From G963665405 sp963665405 (GTDB taxonomy: Bacteria; Chloroflexota; Dehalococcoidia; Lucifugimonadales; G963665405), in assembly GCA_963665405.2 (NCBI GenBank), contig CAXXUH010000003.1, forward strand, positions 248,001 to 312,000: a stretch of 64,000 nt of DNA, given 5' to 3'. Below the pieces are notes generated by a model. The model had not been told where the DNA came from. It ran no database searches and saw nothing but the letters and a program-made list of their open reading frames with translations. This document shows, piece by piece, positions 41,861 through 51,754 of this stretch (position 1 is its first letter; each line of letters opens with the position of its first letter). The position numbers and the translations under genes were made by a program.

Positions 41861-42175
41861 ACCCCACTGGCCGGCCGGCCAGGCGACCTGCTTCACGGTT
41901 GGTGTATGGTTATATCGACCCAGGGCTGGCCCTCAAGGGGCTGGACCCGGTCGGCAGGCGGCGTAGTAACCTGGACAGGGAAGGATGGATCGGGAGGAAC
42001 CGGCTGGGCCTGGTCTCGGCCGGAGACGTGCGGCGAGCGACATGATACGTGAGAATCTTTCCCCTCAGCGGCGCTCGCGCCTCGAGACGGAGGCGGAGCT
42101 CGCCGTTGCGGGTGGTAATGGATGGAGCTTAGAGAGTTACTGGATCTGCCTCGGCGGCTGCTCCGAGGTGTACTG

Positions 42176-42415
42176 ATGTCCCTCTGGGATTCGCTTCCGC
42201 CCTACAAGGTGTACGAAGGCCCGCTGGGGGCCAAGGCTACGTCGCCCGAGGGGAAGTCCTTCATCCGCCTCGGTGTGGACATGGTCGAGGTCGATGGAGC
42301 CACCTTCGACGCCCTGGAGGTCGGCGAGACCCTCTGGGTCCGATACACCAGGGGCAACAAGGCGATCAACATCGACAGGCTTCTGGACGGACACCCGCGC
42401 TCGGGGGCCACGTAG
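42176..42415 (+). CDS. Small protein of unknown function (79 aa)
   Basis: ATG at 42176 with GAGGTG 5 nt upstream; an in-frame ATG at 42122 would add 18 residues. Reads MSLWDSLPPYKVYEGPLGAK, with VDMVEVDGATFDALEVGETL and a basic end RYTRGNKAINIDRLLDG. Looks like a compact beta-barrel of the size of small RNA/DNA-binding folds, but no family is recognised. Convergent with lonB, 1 base from its stop. Confidence 0.6.
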   Translation: MSLWDSLPPYKVYEGPLGAKATSPEGKSFIRLGVDMVEVDGATFDALEVGETLWVRYTRGNKAINIDRLLDGHPRSGAT

Positions 42416-42416
42416 C

Positions 42417-44868
42417 TCAGCCCTCTCCGTTCTCCTCGTCGCCACCCGGCCCCTTGTTCTCCCCGGCGTCCGGCTTGTCGAGATTCCGAGCCTTCTCGGC
42501 CAGGTCGGTCAGCCGCTCCTCCACCAGGTAGTGGACCGTGCCCTCTTCGTACGTCCCGCCGTCGCGAGAACGGCCGGCCGGAGTGCCCGACAGAACCTCG
42601 ATCCCCTCGTCTATCGTCGACACCCCGTATACGTGGAACCTGCCGTCGCGGACCGCCTCCACGACCTCCCTCTTCAGGATCAGGTTCTTCAGGTTGTCCC
42701 TGGGGACCATTACGCCCTGATCGCCGGTGAGGCCACGTGCCCGGCACAGATCGAAGAAGCCCTCGATCTTCGCCGTAGCGCCGCCGATGGCCTGGACCTC
42801 GCCGGCCTGATTCACCGAGCCGGTGACGGCGATCCCCTGCCTCAGCGGCAGCCCGGACAGCTCCGATAGAAGGCTGTATAGCTCGGTCGAAGACGCGCTG
42901 TCGCCGTCCACCTCGGAATAGGTCTGCTCGAAACTGATGCTCGCCGACAAGGATAACGGCTTGTCCCTCCCGTACTTACCCTGAAGGTAGCCGGTCAGAA
43001 CCATGAACCCCTTGTCGTGGATGCGGCCCGTCAGCTTGGTCTCCCGCTCGACGTTGATAAGCTGCCCGCGGCCGAGCGAGACCCTGGCGCTGATACGGCT
43101 GGGCTTCCCGAAGACATGGTCTCCCACAGCCAGGACCGCCAGTGCGTTCACCTGCCCTACCACCGCGCCCTCGGTGTCGATGTGGATCGTGCCCTCTTCG
43201 ATCAGCTCCTGGAGCCGGTCCTCTGTGAGACTGTTCCTGGAATTCCTTTGAGAGACGGCCCTCTCGACGTGAGCGCCGCTCACAACATTGCTGTTGTCGA
43301 CTCCGGCCCAGTAGTTGGCCTCGGTGATGATGTCGGCCACGTCCATGAAGCGCGTGGTCAGCTTGTCCTGGTGTTCCACCAGCCTGCTCGAATAGTCGAT
43401 CACCGACGCCACGCCCGACTTGTGGAACGGCCTTAGCCCGCTCTCGCGGCAGCGCTCCGCGACGAACGAAGCGTACTTTCCCAGGTTCTCCGTCGATCGC
43501 TCCATCAGCGTGTCGAAGTCGGCGGTCACCTTGAAGTACCTGCGGAAGTCGTCGTCCAGCGCCTGCAGCCACCGGAGGGTCCCCTGGCTTCCGACCACGA
43601 TCACCTTGGCGTTCAGGGGTATGGGCTGGGGACGCAGCGTCGCAGAGGGCAGCGGACTGTACTGCTCCCCTATGTTCTCGATCCTGATCTCCTGGCTCCG
43701 GAGGCTTCTCTTGAGCGTCTCGTACGACATCGGGCTCGCGAGAATATCCTTCGCCTGCACCACCAGATAGCCTCCGTTGGCCCGATGGAGGGCCCCGGCC
43801 TTGATCATGGTCAGGTCGGTCGCGATGGCGCCGAAGCGCGCCCGATAGTCGATCCTGCCGAAGAGGTTGTAGTAGCTGGGGCTGTACTCGAAGATCACCG
43901 GAGCGCCGTCGCACATCGAGTTGTCCACCAGGTCGTTCACCCGATATTTGACGAACGGGTCCTCTTCTCCCAGCGCCGCGGGCAGGCCCGGTGGACCGGA
44001 GGGCTGCTCCTCCTTGGTCTTGAACACGTCCAGATGGGCGACGAGATCGGCCTCGACCCGGTCGAGGTACTCCACCACCGGCGGAAACGGCCTGTACCTG
44101 TCCTGCAGCTCGTGGATGATCGGCTGCAGCGTGAACTTGACGATCTCTGTGTCGACCCTCGCGAGCCCGCTCCACAGCCTCCTTGTTCAGGCGTCTGATG
44201 TCGGCCATGAACCTGTTTATCTGGGGTTGCAGGGCGTCCGACTTCTCTCGAAGCTGCCCCCGCCGCTCGTCGGATAGGGCGGTGAACTCCTCGCCACTCA
44301 TCGGCCGGTCCTCCACGACGGGGACCGGGCTGATGCCTGCGGGGGTCGAGGTTAGCACGAAGCCCTCGGCTCGGGCCGCCGAGTCGATCCCCTCGGTCAG
44401 CTTCTGCCGGCGGGCCTGGATCTCCTTCATCGCCTCGTCGACCCTGCGCGTGTAATCGTCGCCCTCGAAGGCCCTGGGGATCTCGAGGCGGCAGCCGTCC
44501 ACCAGATCGTTCATGTCCTCGGCGAAGGCTCGCATCATTCCGCAGGACAGGCTGATGGCGACCGGCTGCGCCGGGTCGCGGAAGTTGTGAACGTATCCCC
44601 AGTCCGGGGGCTCGCTCTTGCGTCTCGCGACCCGCTCCACGTACGACCGTAGCGCTGTATTCCGGCCGGTGCCCGGCGGACCGGCAACAAACAGGTTGAA
44701 CCCAGGGGCGTCGATGTTGAGGCCAAGCTCCAGCGCGCTCTCGGCCCGCTCCTGGCCTATGGTCCCTTCGAGCGGCGAGACCTCGTCGGTCGTCTCGAAC
44801 CCAAGGTCATCGGGGTTGCAGGATGCGGTCAGCAGCTCGGGTGGGACGGCGAGATGTTCGATGCCCAA
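42417..44868 (-). CDS. LonB-type ATP-dependent protease, frameshifted
   Basis: Two frames join near 44156-44158; dropping one base from a CCC run (plus strand) gives an 816-residue protein. The N-terminal part (44868 to 44156, TTG start) has IGQERAESALELGLNIDAPG and Walker A VAGPPGTGRNTALR. The C-terminal part has the AAA+ region FRRYFKVTADFDTLME and a Lon protease domain with catalytic Ser in VDGDSASSTELYSLL and Lys in GGATAKIEGFFDLC. Family members are AAA+ Ser/Lys proteases for damaged proteins. The break may be a real mutation or a consensus error. Confidence 0.88.
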
Positions 44869-44978
44869 TGTCGTGCCTTCGTTTGCTCGGGTCCTGAGAG
44901 TCGCCGTAGCGTGCCATGGCGCGCAGTAGGGGCCGGGGCTGCCCCGCGCGCGGTCGTGGACGGGCGGTCGCTCGCCGC

Positions 44979-46097
44979 CTAGGCGGCGCAGGCCTCCGTC
45001 AGAGAGACGTAGCTCAGGTCGAGCGCTTCGGCCACGGCCGGGTGAGTGACATGGCCCCTGTATACGTTGATCCCCATCGCCAGGGGACTCCGGTCCCTGA
45101 TCATCGCGTCCAGGTCCGAGTTGGCGAGCTCGAGGACGTAAGGGTAGGTGGCGTTGGCAAGCGAGGTGCTGGAGGTGTTCGCGACCATTCCCGGTATGTT
45201 CGGCACCGCACACAGTGTCACGCCGTTCACGGAATAGGCCGGCTCGCTGATGCTGGTCTTGCGGATCGCCTCGACGGAGCCGCCCTGGTCGATGGCGACG
45301 TCGATGATTATGGTCCCGTCACGCATGTCGTGTAGCAGCTCCTTGTCGATGACCTTCGGAGCCTTGGCGCCGGGGATCAGGACGGCACCCACGACCACGT
45401 CGGCCTCCTGCACCAGCTCGGCGAGGGTCGCGGGAGAGGAGACGACCGTCCCCAGCGTCCCGCCGGATATCTCGTTGATCTGCCTGAGCCGGTCGAGGTT
45501 CACGTCCGCGACGGTTACGGCCGCCCCGGCGGCTGCGGCAGCGGCTGCCGCATTGAAGCCCACCGTGCCTCCGCCCACGACCACCACTCGGCAGAATTGG
45601 GTGCCCGGCACCCCGCCCAGGAGCTTGCCGGGACCCCCGCTGTCGCTTTGCAGGAGTCTGGCCGCCATCTGCGGCGCCAGCTTGCCGGCGATCTCGCTCA
45701 TCGGATAGAGGAGCGGAAGGCTGCCATCCTCTAGCTGCACCGTCTCGTAGGCGACGGCCGTCGCCCCGGAAGACATCAGCGCCTGCGTCAGCTTCGGCTC
45801 GGGTGCGAGATGCAGGTAGCCGAATATGATCTGATCCCTGCGGATCAGACCGTACTCGGGAGGCTGAGGCTCCTTGACCTTGACCACCATGTCTGCCTCG
45901 CCGTACACATCCTCGGCCCGCCTGACGAGCGTGGCGCCCGCGCGGCGGAAGTCTGCGTCCGGAAAGCTGGCCGCCTCGCCGGTACCGGCCTCGACAAGTA
46001 CAGTGTGTCCCTCTCGGGCCAGCAGGTCGACCTTGTCCGGCGTCAGAGATACCCGGCGCTCGTCGGCCATAATCTCGTTGGGGATCCCAATGATCAT
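44979..46097 (-). CDS. ald: Alanine dehydrogenase
   Basis: 372 residues from the ATG at 46097. MIIGIPNEIMADERRVSLTP start, VVKVKEPQ with the substrate Lys, FGYLHLA with the catalytic His, PMSEIAGKLAPQ, NAD motif VVGGGTVGFNAA and IIDVAIDQGGSVE with the catalytic Asp. Interconverts L-alanine and pyruvate plus ammonia with NAD. Normal length. Its stop codon lies in a CGCCTAGGCG palindrome. Single gene. Confidence 0.96.
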   Translation of the reverse strand: MIIGIPNEIMADERRVSLTPDKVDLLAREGHTVLVEAGTGEAASFPDADFRRAGATLVRRAEDVYGEADMVVKVKEPQPPEYGLIRRDQIIFGYLHLAPEPKLTQALMSSGATAVAYETVQLEDGSLPLLYPMSEIAGKLAPQMAARLLQSDSGGPGKLLGGVPGTQFCRVVVVGGGTVGFNAAAAAAAAGAAVTVADVNLDRLRQINEISGGTLGTVVSSPATLAELVQEADVVVGAVLIPGAKAPKVIDKELLHDMRDGTIIIDVAIDQGGSVEAIRKTSISEPAYSVNGVTLCAVPNIPGMVANTSSTSLANATYPYVLELANSDLDAMIRDRSPLAMGINVYRGHVTHPAVAEALDLSYVSLTEACAA

Positions 46098-46189
46098 CAG
46101 CGGTAGCCTCCGAATTGGGTTTGGTCGGTCAGGTACCATTATCGCACACGAGTGCGGAACTCGCCCGCGCACCGGACGCCACCCGCGTT

Positions 46190-46495
46190 AGCAGGCTGAT
46201 GAATACGGGGGTGTGCAGAGGGGCTAGGACCCTATGCCGGGAGTCTGAGGGTGTCCCTCAGAAGACTCTTGTTTCCCTCTGGTGGGGAGGGGTAACGCCG
46301 CTGGTTGTCGCCCGGGGGATGCAGAGTTGGGGGGTGCGGATCCCGACAAGTCGGGATTGCAAGGAGTCTGAGGGTTTCCCTCAGATATTTCTCTCCCCTG
46401 CCTGGCCAGGAAGGGGACCAGGTCCGATGATGCTTCGCTCATCGAGACTCTCGATGCCCCGATCAATCGGCGCGTATCGGAGGGGATGGTCGAAC
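46190..46495 (+). repeat. Family A, two units of different module types
   Basis: Unit 1: GTGTGCAGAGGGGCTAGGACCCT and CTGAGGGTGTCCCTCAG. Unit 2: TCCCGACAAGTCGGGA, CTGAGGGTTTCCCTCAG, CCTGGCCAGGAAGGGGACC, ATGATGCTTCGCTCATCG and GCCCCGATCAATCGG. Fills the 405-base gap between ald and the FAD/Fe-S gene. Confidence 0.88.
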
Positions 46496-46502
46496 AGCGT
46501 TC

Positions 46503-49400
46503 CTACAGCGCCTCAGCCAGCAGCTCTACCAGGTGCTTGGGGCGCGCACCCGTGCCCGACTCGATCTGCTGCCGGCAGGACACGCCCTCGCTTACCACCT
46601 CGAAGTCCCCGTCCTCGGACCGGATCGCGGGGAAGAGACTCTGCTCCCCGATCCTCATCGACACATCGTAGTGCTCCTTCTCCAGGCCGAACGACCCGGC
46701 CATCCCGCAGCAGCCGGTCTCGATCTCCTTCGGGCGGCAGCCTCCGATCGACCGAAGGACCTCCATGGCCGGGCCGGTGCCGACCAGCGCCTTCTGGTGA
46801 CAGTGGCCGTGGAAAAGGACGTCTCTCGGCCGGTCTCCCAGGTCGAACCTGGGTCCATCGGCGGTCTGAGCGTAGAGCACGAACTCCTCAATCAGCATGG
46901 TGCTGCGAGCGATGGCCTTTGCTCTCGGCCCCCCTCCGACAAGGTCGACGTAATCGTCCCGGAAGCCCAGGATGCAGCTCGGCTCGAGACCCACCACCTT
47001 CGCTCCCGATTCGACGTACGGGGATATCGCGTCGATGTTGACCCGGGCGTTGTTTCGTGCCTTGTTCAGCATGCCCGCCGAGAGCATGGGACGGCCGCAG
47101 CATCGGGTGGGCGGCACGATGACTTCGTAACCGAGAGCTTCCATCACCCGGGTCGCCGCGATTCCCAGGTGGGGGTGGTTGTAGTTCGTGAAGGTGTCGG
47201 CGAAGAGGACGACCTGGCCCCTGGTGCTGGACGTCCTGGCGGAACCTCCTCTGGCCTTGAACCACTGGGTGAAGGTGCGGCTCGCGAAGGCGGGGAGGGC
47301 ACGCCTCCGGTCCAGGCCGGCCACCCCCTCCAACACCGTGGCCGATGCCTCGGACCTGAGCAGCCAGTTCGACACGGGCGTCAGGAACGAGCCCAGGCGG
47401 CTGAGGTCGGCGATGTTGCCGACGATGCGGTTCCGCAGCGGGTAGCCATGCTCGGTGTGGTAGCGGTACAGAAACTCGTACTTGAGCTTCGCCATGTCCA
47501 CGTTCGATGGACACTCCGCCTTGCAGCCCTTGCACTCGAGGCATAGGTCGAGAACGTCGAAGAGCCTCTGGCCGGTCAGCTCCTCGATCGGAAGGGCTCC
47601 CGATATCGCCGCGCGCAGCGCATTGGCGCGCCCGCGGGTCGAGTGTTCCTCGTCGCGCGTGACCATGTACGACGGGCACATCGTGCCGCCGAGGACCTTC
47701 CGGCACGCCCCCTGCCCATTACACATCTCGACGGCTCCGGCAAAGCTACCCTCATCGACATAGCTCAGGCCGGTCTTCACCGGGTGCGTCCGGTACGCGG
47801 GAGAGATCCTGAGGTTCTCGGTCATGGGCGGCGAGTCGACGATCTTCCCGGGATTCATGACGCCCTTCGGGTCGAAGGCGCTCTTCACCTGCCGGAAGGC
47901 ATCGTAGAGCTGGCTTCCGAACATCTTCTCGTTCCACGGACTCCGGACCAGCCCGTCCCCGTGCTCGCCGCTCATCGCCCCGCCGAACTCCAGGACGAGG
48001 TCGCTGACCTGCGCCGCGATGGAGACCATCTTGTAGATGTCCTCCTGCCGCTTCAGGTTGATCAGCGGGCGGATGTGGAGGCAGCCGACGCTCGCGTGGC
48101 CGTAGTATCCGGCCGTCGTGCCGTGATCTCGGACGATCTCGTCGAACCGCCGGATATAGTCGGGCAGCCGCTCGGGAGAGACCGCTGTGTCCTCGACGAA
48201 CGGCTGCGGCTTTGCGTCGCCCCGAACGTTCATCATCAGCCCGAGGCCGGCCTTCCTGACCGCCCACACCCTGGCCTGTTCCTCCGAAGTCTTGAGCCTC
48301 CTGACCGCGTAGCCCAGCCGTCGCTGCCGAAGGCGCCGCTCCAGCTCGTCCAGCCTGCTCTCCAGATCGGACTCCGACTCTCCGACCAGCTCCACGACGA
48401 GCAGCGACTCCGGGTCGCCCTCGATGAAGTCCATCGTACGCGAGTACTCGAGGTTCGTCCGAGCCTGACGCAGGATCATGCTGCCCATCTGCTCCACCGC
48501 CGCGGGGTTCATCTCCAGCGTGACGACCGTCGCCTCCATCGACTCGATCAGATCGGCGAAGTGGATCACCGCCAGTGCCCTGAACCTCGGCCGCCGCACG
48601 AGCCGGACCTTGGCCTCGGTTATCGCGACCAGCGTGCCCTCCGAGCCCACGACGAACCTGGCCATGTTGAACGCCTTGCCGTCGCCCAGCTCGTCGAGGT
48701 TGTAGCCGCCGACCCTCCGCATGATCTTGGGGTACCGAGCCAGCACCTCGTCTCTGTTCGCCTCGGCGATTCTCGGCAGACTCCGGTAGATGTCGCCCTC
48801 CAACCCGTCGAGACGCATCCTGGACCCGAGGGCCTCGCCATCGAGATCGCCGAAGCGCGTGACGGTCCCATCGGCGAGGACCACGTCCATCTCGATCACG
48901 TTGTCGATCGTCTTGCCCCACATGATGGAGTGCGCCCCGCACGAGTTGTTCCCCAGCGCGCCGCCCACGTTGCTCCGATTGCTCGTGCTGGGATCGGGCG
49001 CGAAGAATACGCCGTCGGGCTGGAGGAGGTGGTTGAGCTCGTCCAGGATGATCCCGGGCTGCACCCGCGCCCAGCCCTCCTCGACGTTCACTTCGAGGAC
49101 GGCCCTCATGTGCTTGGAGAAGTCGATCACCACGGCCCGGCCGACCGTCTGACCGGCCAGGCTGGTGCCCCCACCTCGGGGAAGCACAGGGACACCGTGC
49201 CGGTCCGCCGTCTCGATCACCGCGACGACGTCCTCGGCGGTCCTGGGAATCACCACTCCGATCGGCTCGATCTGGTAGATGCTCGCGTCGGTGCTGTAGA
49301 GGAGGCGCGACATCTTGTCGAACCGCACCTCGCCCTCGACCTGACTCTCCAGGTCGGCGACTAGGTCCCGGGTGTCCGCCTCGGCGGCCGCATCAGGCAT
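46503..49400 (-). CDS. FAD-linked oxidase/Fe-S dehydrogenase fusion (YdiJ-like)
   Basis: 965 residues. FAD-binding PCMH domain (about 35-260: VLPRGGGTSLAGQTVGRAVVID, GGALGNNSCGAHS, FVVGSEGTLVAITEA), FAD-oxidase C domain to about 520 (GGAMSGEHGDGLVRS, FDPKGVMNPGKI), two-cluster 4Fe-4S domain (CNGQGACRKVLGGTMCPSY, CLECKGCKAECPSNVDM) and two CCG domains (CCGRPMLSAGML, CCGMAGSFGLEKEHYD). The family includes D-2-hydroxyglutarate and D-lactate dehydrogenases feeding electrons to Fe-S carriers or quinones. Full length, monocistronic. Confidence 0.93.
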   Translation of the reverse strand: MPDAAAEADTRDLVADLESQVEGEVRFDKMSRLLYSTDASIYQIEPIGVVIPRTAEDVVAVIETADRHGVPVLPRGGGTSLAGQTVGRAVVIDFSKHMRAVLEVNVEEGWARVQPGIILDELNHLLQPDGVFFAPDPSTSNRSNVGGALGNNSCGAHSIMWGKTIDNVIEMDVVLADGTVTRFGDLDGEALGSRMRLDGLEGDIYRSLPRIAEANRDEVLARYPKIMRRVGGYNLDELGDGKAFNMARFVVGSEGTLVAITEAKVRLVRRPRFRALAVIHFADLIESMEATVVTLEMNPAAVEQMGSMILRQARTNLEYSRTMDFIEGDPESLLVVELVGESESDLESRLDELERRLRQRRLGYAVRRLKTSEEQARVWAVRKAGLGLMMNVRGDAKPQPFVEDTAVSPERLPDYIRRFDEIVRDHGTTAGYYGHASVGCLHIRPLINLKRQEDIYKMVSIAAQVSDLVLEFGGAMSGEHGDGLVRSPWNEKMFGSQLYDAFRQVKSAFDPKGVMNPGKIVDSPPMTENLRISPAYRTHPVKTGLSYVDEGSFAGAVEMCNGQGACRKVLGGTMCPSYMVTRDEEHSTRGRANALRAAISGALPIEELTGQRLFDVLDLCLECKGCKAECPSNVDMAKLKYEFLYRYHTEHGYPLRNRIVGNIADLSRLGSFLTPVSNWLLRSEASATVLEGVAGLDRRRALPAFASRTFTQWFKARGGSARTSSTRGQVVLFADTFTNYNHPHLGIAATRVMEALGYEVIVPPTRCCGRPMLSAGMLNKARNNARVNIDAISPYVESGAKVVGLEPSCILGFRDDYVDLVGGGPRAKAIARSTMLIEEFVLYAQTADGPRFDLGDRPRDVLFHGHCHQKALVGTGPAMEVLRSIGGCRPKEIETGCCGMAGSFGLEKEHYDVSMRIGEQSLFPAIRSEDGDFEVVSEGVSCRQQIESGTGARPKHLVELLAEAL

Positions 49401-49549
49401 GGTGCGGTCTCGTCACTCGTTGGGGGCGAATAGAGACTAACAGGACCATGGTACCGGGGACCGGAGGACCTTTCGGCCATGCAGCGTAGAGGAAGCTGCT
49501 GATACGGTTAGAGACATCGCTCAGAGGCGTCGCAATAAGGAGAGGAAAG

Positions 49550-49732
49550 ATGTCTGACATACTCAATTCGCTGACGAAGGCCATCTCCGGGTTCGTATCG
49601 AAGGTCCTCGGTATCTTCGGGGGCTCGGCAAAGGACAAGCCGGTCCCGGCCGCGCAGGTGACCGACCCTCACGAGGCGGAGATTGAAGAAGAGGCCGTAC
49701 CTGTCCAGGAGGCCGTGGCCGCCAAGCAGTAG
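49550..49732 (+). CDS. Small protein with amphipathic N-terminus (60 aa)
   Basis: ATG behind AGGAGAGG. MSDILNSLTKAISGFVSKVL followed by GIFGGSAKDK is an amphipathic helix; the tail is acidic and Ala/Val/Pro-rich (EAEIEEEAVPVQEAVAAKQ). No family recognised. The helix could bind membranes. It is divergent from the FAD/Fe-S gene and convergent with the SDR, 3 bases from its stop. Confidence 0.65.
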   Translation: MSDILNSLTKAISGFVSKVLGIFGGSAKDKPVPAAQVTDPHEAEIEEEAVPVQEAVAAKQ

Positions 49733-49735
49733 GGG

Positions 49736-50530
49736 TCAGTACTCGCCCCAGGAACCCTTGGCCATCAACCCGCCGTCGACGCAGACGTACTCACCCGTCA
49801 TGAACGACGCCCGGCTGCTGGCCAGAAACACCACGACGTTCGCGATGTCCTCGGGCTGCCCTATGCGTCCGACCGGGTGCAGCTCTCCCGCATCGCGCAG
49901 GTTCGTCTGAATAACGTCCTCGTCCTCCCCGAAGGCTGCCCGCCACATCGGGGTGTCCACCCCGCCGGGGCAGACCGTCAGGACACGTATGTTCTCGCGC
50001 GCGTAGTCCAGCGCAATCTGCCGGGTCAGCGAGATGTCGCCCCCCTTCGACGCGGCGTACGGCGGGACAAGCTGCTGCGACTGCAGACCCTGGATGCTCG
50101 CCGTGCTTATGATGACCCCCCCGCCCCTCTTGCGCATCTCGGGAATAACGTACTTCGCCATCAGGAACCGGCTCTTCAAGTTCACCCCGATGATGCGGTC
50201 CCACATCTCCTCTGAGGTATCCTCGACGTTCGTGTACGATTCGGGCGGCTGTATCCCGACGTTGTTGAACAGGACGTCGACTCCCCCGAACGCCGACACG
50301 GCCTCGGCGACAATTCTTTCGCAGTCGGCCGGCCGAGACAGGTCCGCCTCGGCGACGATCGCTTTTCCGCCCGCATCCTGAATCCGGTCCGCCGTTTCCT
50401 GGGCTGCGCTCGCGTTGATGTCGGCTATCGCGACGCTGGCGCCCTGCCTGCCGAACTCCACCGCAGCCCCGGCGCCGATGCCCATCGCGCCGCCGGTGAC
50501 AATCACGACCTTACCGTCGAATTCGCCCAT
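49736..50530 (-). CDS. Short-chain dehydrogenase/reductase
   Basis: 264 residues from the ATG at 50530, which has GGAGGT upstream. TGGAMGIGAG, ADINA after beta-2 (NAD preference), NNVGIQPPESY, ISTASIQGLQ and YAASKGG; ends MTGEYVCVDGG. NNVG replaces the common NNAG. Single gene; substrate unknown. Confidence 0.88.
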   Translation of the reverse strand: MGEFDGKVVIVTGGAMGIGAGAAVEFGRQGASVAIADINASAAQETADRIQDAGGKAIVAEADLSRPADCERIVAEAVSAFGGVDVLFNNVGIQPPESYTNVEDTSEEMWDRIIGVNLKSRFLMAKYVIPEMRKRGGGVIISTASIQGLQSQQLVPPYAASKGGDISLTRQIALDYARENIRVLTVCPGGVDTPMWRAAFGEDEDVIQTNLRDAGELHPVGRIGQPEDIANVVVFLASSRASFMTGEYVCVDGGLMAKGSWGEY

Positions 50531-50670
50531 GGGTACCTCCTGGGGTATCGCTCTGCGGCGCTCCGTGGAGCACTCGGTCAAGGCTCGTTGCTTCGTGGGG
50601 CAGGCCGAGTGTACCAGTCGCGCTCAACGGCCGCAACGAGTCCTGCGGACGGCCCAGCCGAGTCGCGGGG

Positions 50671-50772
50671 GCCGGGGAGTGCAGATCCCGACAAGTCGGG
50701 ATTGCCGGGAGTCTGAGGGCGTCCCTCAGATTCAATTTCACCCCCCTCTTTTCTAGGAGGGGGTGGCGGGCA
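50671..50772 (+). repeat. Family A repeat with altered third hairpin
   Basis: GGGGAGTGCAG, TCCCGACAAGTCGGGA, CTGAGGGCGTCCCTCAG. The usual CCAGGAAGG palindrome is replaced by CACCCCCCTCTTTTCTAGGA and GGGGGTG. Confidence 0.85.
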
Positions 50773-50790
50773 GGGCGAGCGGGGCCAGAC

Positions 50791-50817
50791 ACAAGAAAAG
50801 AGCCCGCGATCGCGGGT
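50791..50817 (-). terminator. Intrinsic terminator of the GreA-fusion gene
   Basis: On the minus strand the palindrome CCCGCGATCGCGGG is followed by CTCTTTTCTTG, 30 bases past the stop codon. Confidence 0.85.
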
Positions 50818-50846
50818 CCTCGGGCGACCCCGGTGTTCGATGCCGC

Positions 50847-51671
50847 CTACTTGGGCATCCGGACGATCCGGTACCTCAGGGTCCCCCGGGGGGTGTCGAC
50901 CAGGATCTCCTGCCCGGCCGACCTGCTCATGAGAGCCTTCCCGACCGGCGACCTGTCCGAGATCTTGCCCTCGAGAGAGTTGGCTTCGTAGGCGTTGACC
51001 ACAATGAAGGTCTTCTCCCGCCCGGAGTCCACGTCCTTGAGGACGACCGTGCTGCCCAGGCGGACCGTCTTCCCGTTGCCCCGCTTGGTCGGATCGATGA
51101 TGACGGCGACCTTCAGCATCGTTTCGATCTCGGAAATCCGAGACTCCACGTGTCCGAGCTGCTCGCGGGCCGCCTCCAGGGGGGTGTTCTCGCGGACGTC
51201 CTTGTCGGCGGCGGCCCTCCCGATCTCGGCCGCGAGCGGGGCGCGCTCCGACTTCAGCCTGCCCAGCTCGGCGTCGAGCTGGGCGTGGCCCTGTGGCGTC
51301 AGCTCGACGGCCTCTTTGGTGTCGGCCGCCTCGCTACGCCCGATCCGGCTCTTGGCCTTGCGGATTCTCACATGCTGAGCCAGGTTCCGTTCGATGAGGC
51401 CCTTTTTCCTGGCGTAAGTAAGAAACGTCCGAACAACCTGAAGGCGTTCGGACGCTTGGACCGTGGTGCTCCCCCCTAGCTGCTCGGCGTAGTCGCCGAT
51501 CTCCAGGGGGCTTATTCCAGAGAGGGTTCGCTCGGCTCCGCACCACTGCACGAAGCGCGACAGCTCGGTGTGGGTGGTACTGTGATCGATCTTTGCCTTG
51601 AGGTTGCTAACGTATTGCCCGACGGCCTCCAGGAGGGTGACATCCTGTGGGATATCCTGATCTTCCGGCAA
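50847..51671 (-). CDS. GreA-like elongation factor fused to an integrase-type SAM-like domain
   Basis: 274 residues from a TTG start with GAGGAG 9 nt upstream. Residues 12-105 (LLEAVGQYVSNLKAKIDHST, RLQVVRTFLTYARKKGLIERN) resemble the core-binding SAM-like domain of XerC/D-type tyrosine recombinases. Residues 123-192 are the GreA coiled coil (LTPQGHAQLDAELGRLK) with the acidic tip Asp158 and Glu161 in DVRENTPLE; residues 200-274 are the GreA C-terminal domain ending TLRYRIVRMPK. The Gre part should rescue backtracked RNA polymerase. The extra domain is unusual for GreA (about 158 aa). Confidence 0.82.
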   Translation of the reverse strand: MPEDQDIPQDVTLLEAVGQYVSNLKAKIDHSTTHTELSRFVQWCGAERTLSGISPLEIGDYAEQLGGSTTVQASERLQVVRTFLTYARKKGLIERNLAQHVRIRKAKSRIGRSEAADTKEAVELTPQGHAQLDAELGRLKSERAPLAAEIGRAAADKDVRENTPLEAAREQLGHVESRISEIETMLKVAVIIDPTKRGNGKTVRLGSTVVLKDVDSGREKTFIVVNAYEANSLEGKISDRSPVGKALMSRSAGQEILVDTPRGTLRYRIVRMPK

Positions 51672-51707
51672 TACTTTGTGCTCCTCTACTGATTACTCGT
51701 CCCTTCC

Positions 51708-51737
51708 ATGTTAATGAATGAGGCACGCCCGTGTCAA
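51708..51737 (-). promoter_or_regulatory. Candidate promoter of the GreA-fusion gene
   Basis: Minus-strand TTGACA (51737-51732), 18-nt spacer, TAACAT (51713-51708), 37 nt ahead of the TTG start. Confidence 0.55.
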
Positions 51738-51754
51738 CGCGCACCCCGGTCACA

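Noticed and set aside
41985..42176. Small ORF of 63 codons
   Set aside because: No ribosome site, no protein-like pattern, and it overlaps the likely leader of the 42176 gene.
44140..44165. Programmed frameshift in the LonB-like gene
   Set aside because: No slippery heptamer or shifty stop; a one-base indel in a short homopolymer explains the break better.
42976..45213. 745-codon minus-strand ORF as one protein
   Set aside because: Only the first part after about 44868 encodes LonB-like sequence; after the frameshift near 44156 it is a low-complexity Arg/Gly shadow of the true frame.
47643..49364. 573-codon plus-strand ORF
   Set aside because: Antisense to the FAD/Fe-S dehydrogenase, which has complete domain signatures.
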